Assembly: GCA_937858235.1 (NCBI GenBank)
Contig: CALLZZ010000472.1
Location: 1 to 11,108, forward strand
Source of the DNA: an uncultured Clostridia bacterium
GTDB lineage: Bacteria; Bacillota; Clostridia; Oscillospirales; Oscillospiraceae
Direction of reading: 5' to 3'
DNA length: 11,108 nucleotides
The position numbers were made by a program, and so were the translations under genes. Numbering within the stretch: position 1 is the stretch's first letter; every line of letters begins with the position of its first letter. The notes below the pieces were generated by a model. The model saw only the letters and a list, made by a program, of their open reading frames with translations, made no database searches and was not told the origin of the DNA. Positions 5,564 through 11,108 of this stretch are shown here, in pieces.

Positions 5564-8170
5564 GCTGAAGAAATCGAAGTCATCCACAGCAAAGGCAATG
5601 TCTATGGAGAATTCTTCGCGCTGAGGCAGCTGCAGACCACTTTCGTCCGTAATTACCAGACAGTAGCTTTCTTTGTTACTGTATTTCATTGATTTCAGGT
5701 TGAAGCTCACGCGGAACGTCCTGTCCTGATTATTATCGCTTGTCTTGTCCGCAATAATCCGTTGCGTATCGCTAACCTGCGTGCCTTCCGCATCCACAAA
5801 ATACAGCAGATATGTAGTTGCTTCCCGATTAGCTCCGACAGCTTCCTTCTGGTAGAAGTTCAGCGAGAAGATCATATTGCTGATCTTACGGCTTGCCGAG
5901 AGCAGATTCAGTGTTACAGGCTTCGTGTCGTATTTCTTTTTGTTCCGCTGGTATCCAGCGCTGTCAGTCCTCATGTAATGGTAGTCGATGACAGGCACGA
6001 CCATTTCCTGCAGGCTGATCCCGCCGTGGACGAAATACATGCCGCCGCCTTTTTTCTTAATGCGTGTGTTTCCAATCGGCGCAAAAGCATCATACTGAGT
6101 GCCGTCAAGGAATTTCACCGGCAGCATATATTCAGCTTTTGCACCTTTTTTCGTGATCAGGTAACGCCGGTCTACTTCAATATCATCGGCAGAAGATGTC
6201 GTTTTATCCACCTTGGCATCCTCTGTCAGCGGCTTGTAGGTATAAATGAAGCCGTGATCAGAAGTAATAAAGATCCTCGTTCCACTGAACTCATTCACAA
6301 TGATCCGCACCATGTTCTTAATTTCACTGATTGCATCATCGCACGAATTGAAGACTTCAAGTTCATCAGTATGGCTGGTTTCGTCAATCCTGTCATGGTA
6401 GATATACACAACCTCCATGCCCTTGACCAGCGCACTGCGTTCAGCGCGTTTCATTTTGATGAGATCTTTATACTTAAGCGCCACACTGGCAGGATTCGCC
6501 GCTTTCAGAATCCCGTCACGATAGGGAGCATCTGTAGGCTTTCCATCCGCCAGCACGCCGAGAACGCCATTTGGCTTTGGTTCTACGGAGAGCTCTTTGT
6601 GCGGAAGGAGTGCTGTCATGCCGAACTTCGTCACAGTTGGGAAAATGCCCTCGCAGGATGACAGCTTAACCTCTGCCTGCGTTTCCCGGCGCAGCTCTTC
6701 AGATAGTGTTGCCGCTACTTCATAGCGCATGGCATCGGAAATAATCACAAACACGCGAGTATCGGCATTCTGCACGTGGGTGCGATAGAAATCCCGCTGC
6801 TGCGGCACCTCCATAATCCTGCCGTATTCCTTCAGGTTGTCCGATGCGGCAGTTGCCCAGTTGGTGCCAAGATTATCCAGATACCAGTTTGCGTACAGTC
6901 CTTCCACATTGTCCGCCACATGCTTAAACAGGTCGTCGAGCAGCGGATTGGATGAATTCAGAGATTTCCCGAACGCCACATGGAAAAGCCTGTAGCAGGT
7001 ATCCATCTTATAGTAATCAGTAGTGTATTCCTTCCAGACCTTATGCGGCTCCACGGTATGAAATCCGGCGGCATGGTCCAGATAGAACTTCTGCATGTGC
7101 GCGACCTCCAGAACTCCCTCATAAAAGTTCTGCACTCGCTCATACCAAAGCATCGTCCGGCGCTGCTCCGCGGTCTGTTCGATGACATCCACATTAATCG
7201 TATGATCGATGATGTCCGTCATCAGTTTTTTCAGAATGCACTCATCGATGCACGGAAAGATTTCTGTCTGGGTAAGCTCTTCAATCGGCAGCTGACTGAA
7301 TCTTGCCGGAAGGCGTAGTTCATCTTCGGTCTGTCTTGCAATGCTATAAAGCTCCCGCGTCTCATCCGAATGCATCCACTCCGACATGAAATCGTAGCAA
7401 TAGCTCTGATGCGGGATAGAAATAAACCCATCCAGACCGATCAGATTATCCATGCGCATAGTACGTGTTGCCGCCGTCATCAGGATATGGCAGGAGAGCC
7501 TGCCGAGATCAGGCGTTTCCTCACGATAACCGGTGACCTGAGCCACCATCTGCCAGAAAACAGAGTATGCTCCATATTTTACGAGAGACTGGTATATGCT
7601 GTTCTGCTCCTGATCAGTTCCGGCACGGAGCACCGTCCGAATAAGGAGATTCGGCCCGGTATCCTTCACGCCGCAAAGAACCGCAATCACTGCCTTATGA
7701 AGCTGCACGGGCGCGGTGACCTTCTGATTGAGATTTGCCACCTTTGTACGATGCGCTTTAGTTTTGAAGAACGAACGGTAATCCTTGACCGTTTTCCGAA
7801 GGTTTGCAGTGTTCTCGATGCCCATCTCCTCAAGCCAGATGGATACAAGATCCGCACGGAACTCCTCGCTGTAAAGTTGCACTGGCAGAAGCCAGTTTTT
7901 CTCATCCGGATAAGTGACCGGGCAATAGACGCAGAAATTGCTCGTCTTGTCGTCATGAGTGAGAAGCTTCTTTATTTCAAAATTATTCGTCTCATCGAGC
8001 GCGATGAGCTTTGCGTCCGCCAGTTCAATTTCTCCAATCTGAACCTTCTCCTCGAAATCCCGATCATCATCGTACCAGAAAATGATCCGACGGGCATAGA
8101 ACTCCGGGAGTGGGACGGCAAACCGGCGGTTTAATTCCTGTATTACTTTATCTGAATCAGGCAGAGCCAT
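5561..8170 (-). CDS. pglZ: BREX-1 alkaline-phosphatase-fold protein PglZ (type A)
   Basis: PglZ is the signature protein of BREX and related defence systems. It is a cytoplasmic metal-dependent hydrolase of the alkaline phosphatase superfamily, whose exact cellular substrate is unsettled. The 869 residues are normal for the type A form. The N-terminal ~450 residues carry the BREX-1-specific region, with the early hallmark IIFWYDDDRDFEEKV. The PglZ domain then shows metal-ligand and nucleophile candidates: IISDAMRYE (D479), FPTVTKFGMT (T512), YIYHDRIDE (H592-D593), ITSDHGF (D638-H639) and VHGGISLQEMVVP (H715). All look intact. The C-terminal ~130 residues are beta-rich and contain no obvious motif. 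The ATG at 8170 has AAAGGAGG 8 nt upstream. The gene lies 14 bp after pglX and 14 bp before brxL, as in canonical type 1 BREX order. Confidence 0.96.
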   Translation of the reverse strand: MALPDSDKVIQELNRRFAVPLPEFYARRIIFWYDDDRDFEEKVQIGEIELADAKLIALDETNNFEIKKLLTHDDKTSNFCVYCPVTYPDEKNWLLPVQLYSEEFRADLVSIWLEEMGIENTANLRKTVKDYRSFFKTKAHRTKVANLNQKVTAPVQLHKAVIAVLCGVKDTGPNLLIRTVLRAGTDQEQNSIYQSLVKYGAYSVFWQMVAQVTGYREETPDLGRLSCHILMTAATRTMRMDNLIGLDGFISIPHQSYCYDFMSEWMHSDETRELYSIARQTEDELRLPARFSQLPIEELTQTEIFPCIDECILKKLMTDIIDHTINVDVIEQTAEQRRTMLWYERVQNFYEGVLEVAHMQKFYLDHAAGFHTVEPHKVWKEYTTDYYKMDTCYRLFHVAFGKSLNSSNPLLDDLFKHVADNVEGLYANWYLDNLGTNWATAASDNLKEYGRIMEVPQQRDFYRTHVQNADTRVFVIISDAMRYEVAATLSEELRRETQAEVKLSSCEGIFPTVTKFGMTALLPHKELSVEPKPNGVLGVLADGKPTDAPYRDGILKAANPASVALKYKDLIKMKRAERSALVKGMEVVYIYHDRIDETSHTDELEVFNSCDDAISEIKNMVRIIVNEFSGTRIFITSDHGFIYTYKPLTEDAKVDKTTSSADDIEVDRRYLITKKGAKAEYMLPVKFLDGTQYDAFAPIGNTRIKKKGGGMYFVHGGISLQEMVVPVIDYHYMRTDSAGYQRNKKKYDTKPVTLNLLSASRKISNMIFSLNFYQKEAVGANREATTYLLYFVDAEGTQVSDTQRIIADKTSDNNQDRTFRVSFNLKSMKYSNKESYCLVITDESGLQLPQREEFSIDIAFAVDDFDFFS

Positions 8171-8178
8171 AAGCCTCG

Positions 8179-8187
8179 CCTCCTTTA
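8179..8187 (-). promoter_or_regulatory. Ribosome binding site of pglZ, overlapping the pglX stop codon
   Basis: TAAAGGAGG on the - strand combines the pglX TAA (8185-8187) with a full Shine-Dalgarno sequence. It lies 8 nt before the pglZ ATG at 8170. The arrangement favours coupled translation of the two proteins. Confidence 0.75.
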
Positions 8188-11108
8188 CTTTATCTTCGCC
8201 AGAACATCCTGGAATATTGCGTAGTTGTGCTTCACACCGTCGTCGAGATCGATAGAAATCATCTGGTCGGCGAGATGATGGATCTTTTCCTCATACAGCC
8301 GGGTTTCCTCCGCCTGATCCTTGAGCTTCGTGAGCTGTTTATTCAGGCGGACGCGCTCGGATGTAGGCGCACCGCCCAACTGACGCTCCAATCCGGAGAT
8401 AGCCGTGCGGTAACGCGCCTGCTGCTCATGAACATAATCCGTGCGGATGCGTGCAATCGTGTCCGGTTGATAACGATGCATATACACAAGGCATTTAAAG
8501 CCGTTCTTTTTGCCGGAATCAAAGAGCCAGTAAATCGGACGCTTCTGGTATGTTTTCAGGTGATCTTTATAGAAATCATTCAGAAAATAATTCCTGATCT
8601 TCTCGCGGGAAGTCGAGCCCTTTTCATCCAGTGCGTCCGCGATGAACTTCAGATTCTCTTCCAGTGTATCAGCTCCATATACCGTTTTCACGAACTCAAC
8701 AAAACGACCAACAATGTCATCCGCGAAATACTCATCATCCGTAATTGGAATGATGGCGTCTTTGTCCGGGATGAATGTCTTGTATTTCGAAGTGTCCCAC
8801 TCGCCGCCTGCGTAGACAAGGCCATCCTCATCGAGCGAATACCGGCCCATCATACATCCGACAGCGTAGGAGACAAACGAGCGAATATCCCGGCCAAGAT
8901 CAGCCTTACGGACAGTCACATCCTTGTCCTCTTCCTCCGGCGTCAGCTCATCCTGCAAGCCGTAGATGTCGATAAAGATCCGGTTGAGTTCTTCCTCGTT
9001 GGCTTTCAGCTGATTGAAACGGTTTTCACATTCTGCCTGCCACTGGGAGAATGCTTCCCTAATGGTACGGGTATTGTGAATCAGCGGGTGCTTTTGAAAA
9101 TCCCACGAGGTTTCGAATGAATCCCAATCTTTTTTTGATAGCAAAACGCATTCTTGTGCCTGCGATACAATTCTTTCCCGTTGATTTTTCTCAACCATTA
9201 GCACAGGGAAATTCTTAAAGTCTCCCACCTGCAGGTTAATAGTCGGATTTAACATCTTAAAAACGTAGTTTGCTACGGGCGTTGATAAGATAGCTAACAG
9301 ATACATCAAATCGCACTTACCCGTGAAAAAAGCAGACATGCCTGAAACATCATGGATACCACCAGCTGTTCTATATCGTATGCTAAAGCCGCCTGACGTT
9401 ATTAATCCCCAGGTAACCGCCTCTTTGAAATATGAGTCTGTATTTTGCGGACGAGATCTAAGCTTTCCGTGATCATCAACGAAGTGTTTTATCTCAAATC
9501 CATCATTTTTCCAATTGACGAGATAGTCATAATTTCCATACCAATTTCGCCTTTCTCCACCCTTGTTATAAGGAATCCACTTTTTTCCACTCTGAAGAAG
9601 CTCTTCAGCATTTGCTGAATCGTATTTGCAGTTTCTTGGATCAACTTCATACCAAAATCTCAAAAATCTGTTATTATCGCCAGTAGCTAATCCCTGCTTA
9701 ACATCCACCAGTGTTTCAGTAGGAAAACCCTTTTCAAAGTCCATCAGCAAATTTGAATTTGCCCAATACGCCACTGGGCTGCCGGGAATTTTGGAGAAGT
9801 TGGATTGGGAAGATTCAAAGAAAAATCCACAATCTGGATTTGCCAGTGCTTCCTTGACCTTCTTTCGCTGGACTTCCATGCCACCAGTGAAATCCGAAAG
9901 ACGGAAGTATTCACCCTTATTATCGACTTTCCCATTCTTCAGCACAAACGAGCAGATCGGTACCGTTGCTTCTTCAAAAGAAGAATACTCAAATTGAATC
10001 AGTGTCGTGATCGCTTTATTCTTCAGCACATAATTCCGCAATGGCTCGTAAGTCTTGATGAACATCCAGACCATAGGAGTCATGAAACCAGAATATCCAT
10101 TTTTCTCGCAGAATCCAAAGTTCCGGTAAATAAACACGCTGAACAGATCGCCCTTATAATCGGCGTAGTTGTCAGCAATATACTTCTTCAGCTTTGCGTC
10201 AAATTTATTGAAGTACGGCGGATTCGTCGCAACAACCGCATACTTGTCAGAAAGCATCTTTGCTTCCTGCACAAGCGGGAACAAGGTGTCTAATGCATCA
10301 ATCTGACTCAGGCTGATATCATTTCTGATTTCATCAAATCTGGCAAAAAGAGCATCGAAATCCACTGGTGCTATCTGAATGATAGAACCGTATTCTTTTG
10401 CGTCTCTTGTGTCATGAATAACAGACTGGATGTCATGCTTCAAGCTTGCATTTCCATTCGCAAAATAATCCACGGCAAACGGGTCAATGTGATTGCTTTC
10501 CTTAATTTCATAAAAATGTGGCTGAATTTTACGGCTCAGAAACCGCTTATCATACTGCATTGCCTTCATCATGATAGCAAAGTTGGCGAGCTGCGCCGCA
10601 CGTTCGTCAATATCAAGTCCAAACAGATTATTCTGTACAATAGAAGCCGCTGCTTCTCGTTCCGTATATCCATATTCTGTGTAGATCTTTTCCAGTACCT
10701 CAAAGGCATATATCCCGAAGTGGGCGGAACCCATACAAGGATCAAATACAGTCAGCTGCTCCGGAGTGATCTTCTCGTTTACCTGCGGAATAATGCCATC
10801 TTTCGGCGTAACGAAATATTCCAGTTCATTTTTCAGATTGCTTTCCGGATTTCTTTCAATCCAGTATCTGCCGACAGAATTGTCGATGATATACCGAACG
10901 ACCCAGTCTGTCGTAAAGAGCTGCGTTGCCGCTGGCACCTCATTCTTGGCGACGACTTTCCCATGAAGAGGATCAACGACCTTATCATGTTTTTCAGAAA
11001 TATAATACTGGTACAGCCATCCAATAATCTCGATCTGTCCACCTTCTGAGACGTTCCAGTCTTTCTCCGGAATATCAGTAATCATTCGTTCCACAACGCT
11101 TCCTTCCC
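8185..11108 (-). CDS. pglX: BREX-1 adenine-specific DNA methyltransferase PglX (5' end outside window)
   Basis: PglX methylates adenine in an asymmetric target on host DNA, marking it as self, and is also needed for phage exclusion in BREX. The open frame runs off the right edge, so about 200 N-terminal residues are missing. Numbered from the GTG at 11094 (not a real start), 969 residues are visible. IEIIGWLYQYY (21-31) is a PglX hallmark. SAM motif I is DPCMGSAHF (118-126), and the gamma-class catalytic motif is NPPY (291-294). The target-recognition region lies at roughly 370-630 and closes with VGDFKNFPV. A C-terminal helical region includes a probable coiled coil around 870-935. The C-terminus looks complete and ends VLAKIK. 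The stretch at about 9120-10000, covering target recognition, is AT-richer than the 3' end, which suggests exchange of specificity. brxA, brxB and brxC are expected upstream, outside the window. Confidence 0.96.
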   Translation of the reverse strand, partial: EGSVVERMITDIPEKDWNVSEGGQIEIIGWLYQYYISEKHDKVVDPLHGKVVAKNEVPAATQLFTTDWVVRYIIDNSVGRYWIERNPESNLKNELEYFVTPKDGIIPQVNEKITPEQLTVFDPCMGSAHFGIYAFEVLEKIYTEYGYTEREAAASIVQNNLFGLDIDERAAQLANFAIMMKAMQYDKRFLSRKIQPHFYEIKESNHIDPFAVDYFANGNASLKHDIQSVIHDTRDAKEYGSIIQIAPVDFDALFARFDEIRNDISLSQIDALDTLFPLVQEAKMLSDKYAVVATNPPYFNKFDAKLKKYIADNYADYKGDLFSVFIYRNFGFCEKNGYSGFMTPMVWMFIKTYEPLRNYVLKNKAITTLIQFEYSSFEEATVPICSFVLKNGKVDNKGEYFRLSDFTGGMEVQRKKVKEALANPDCGFFFESSQSNFSKIPGSPVAYWANSNLLMDFEKGFPTETLVDVKQGLATGDNNRFLRFWYEVDPRNCKYDSANAEELLQSGKKWIPYNKGGERRNWYGNYDYLVNWKNDGFEIKHFVDDHGKLRSRPQNTDSYFKEAVTWGLITSGGFSIRYRTAGGIHDVSGMSAFFTGKCDLMYLLAILSTPVANYVFKMLNPTINLQVGDFKNFPVLMVEKNQRERIVSQAQECVLLSKKDWDSFETSWDFQKHPLIHNTRTIREAFSQWQAECENRFNQLKANEEELNRIFIDIYGLQDELTPEEEDKDVTVRKADLGRDIRSFVSYAVGCMMGRYSLDEDGLVYAGGEWDTSKYKTFIPDKDAIIPITDDEYFADDIVGRFVEFVKTVYGADTLEENLKFIADALDEKGSTSREKIRNYFLNDFYKDHLKTYQKRPIYWLFDSGKKNGFKCLVYMHRYQPDTIARIRTDYVHEQQARYRTAISGLERQLGGAPTSERVRLNKQLTKLKDQAEETRLYEEKIHHLADQMISIDLDDGVKHNYAIFQDVLAKIK

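Larger units (their letters stand above)
2362..11108 (-). other. Type 1 BREX defence operon, distal half, with one accessory gene
   Basis: pglX, pglZ and brxL follow one another in the canonical type 1 BREX order, with 14-bp gaps and each ribosome binding site merged with the preceding stop codon. A GHKL-ATPase gene follows with the same kind of junction, so all four are probably one transcription unit ending at the hairpin at 2321-2357. No internal promoter is evident; the operon promoter and brxA-brxB-brxC should lie beyond 11108. All core catalytic motifs in the visible genes are intact, with no frameshift or internal stop, so the visible part looks functional. Confidence 0.9.

Noticed and set aside
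5762..6661. Long open frame of 299 codons on the + strand inside pglZ
   Set aside because: It is antisense to a well-supported gene, has no recognisable motif, and no convincing ribosome binding site. Its Arg/His/Ile-rich composition is typical of an antisense shadow.
8227..9120. Long open frame of 297 codons on the + strand inside pglX
   Set aside because: Antisense to the conserved C-terminal part of pglX, with no domain. The other + strand frames over pglX and pglZ (for example 7370-8134 and 10414-11049) are rejected for the same reason.
9130..9136. Run of seven T (A on the coding strand) in pglX as a phase-variation switch
   Set aside because: pglX phase variation is known in some bacteria, but this run is short. 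No recombinase gene or inverted repeats are visible in the window, and the frame is intact.
11092..11094. GTG at 11094 as the start of pglX
   Set aside because: The frame remains open to the window edge, and the residues on both sides match an internal part of PglX. The true start lies outside the window.
1..11108. CRISPR array, tRNA or rRNA genes, insertion sequence
   Set aside because: No regularly spaced repeats, cloverleaf-like sequence, rRNA-like stretch or transposase-like frame was seen on either strand. Nearly all the DNA is occupied by the genes listed.

Overview
The window is bacterial, about half G+C, and most likely from a Clostridia-type Firmicute. The clues are strong AGGAGG-type ribosome binding sites, compact gene junctions and the protein families present. 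The species cannot be named. The window joins two parts that converge on a 42-bp gap.

Left part (1-2319, + strand): the end of a phage-type or integrative-element replication module. It holds the acidic C-terminal tail of an upstream gene (perhaps an ssDNA-binding-like DUF2815 protein), a 58-residue membrane protein, and a complete family A DNA polymerase with an N-terminal 3'-5' exonuclease domain.

Right part (11108 down to 2362, - strand): the distal half of a type 1 BREX anti-phage operon in canonical order. The genes are pglX (adenine methyltransferase, 5' end outside the window), pglZ (alkaline-phosphatase-fold protein) and brxL (AAA+ ATPase with a Lon-like C-terminal domain). The remaining core genes brxA, brxB and brxC would be expected beyond position 11108. 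PglX is expected to mark host DNA, while PglZ and BrxL take part in blocking replication of unmarked phage DNA.

After brxL, 14 bp away and apparently in the same transcript, lies a gene that is not a core BREX component. It encodes a 349-residue protein with a STAS-like N-terminal half and a GHKL (histidine-kinase-like) ATPase C-terminal half. It is clearly more AT-rich than brxL. It is the best candidate here for something undescribed: an accessory or regulatory module attached to BREX. A shared hairpin lies between this gene and the polymerase.

No tRNA, rRNA, CRISPR array, insertion sequence or integrase is visible. Apart from the 42-bp convergent gap and the 67-bp gap before the polymerase, the window is filled with coding sequence.
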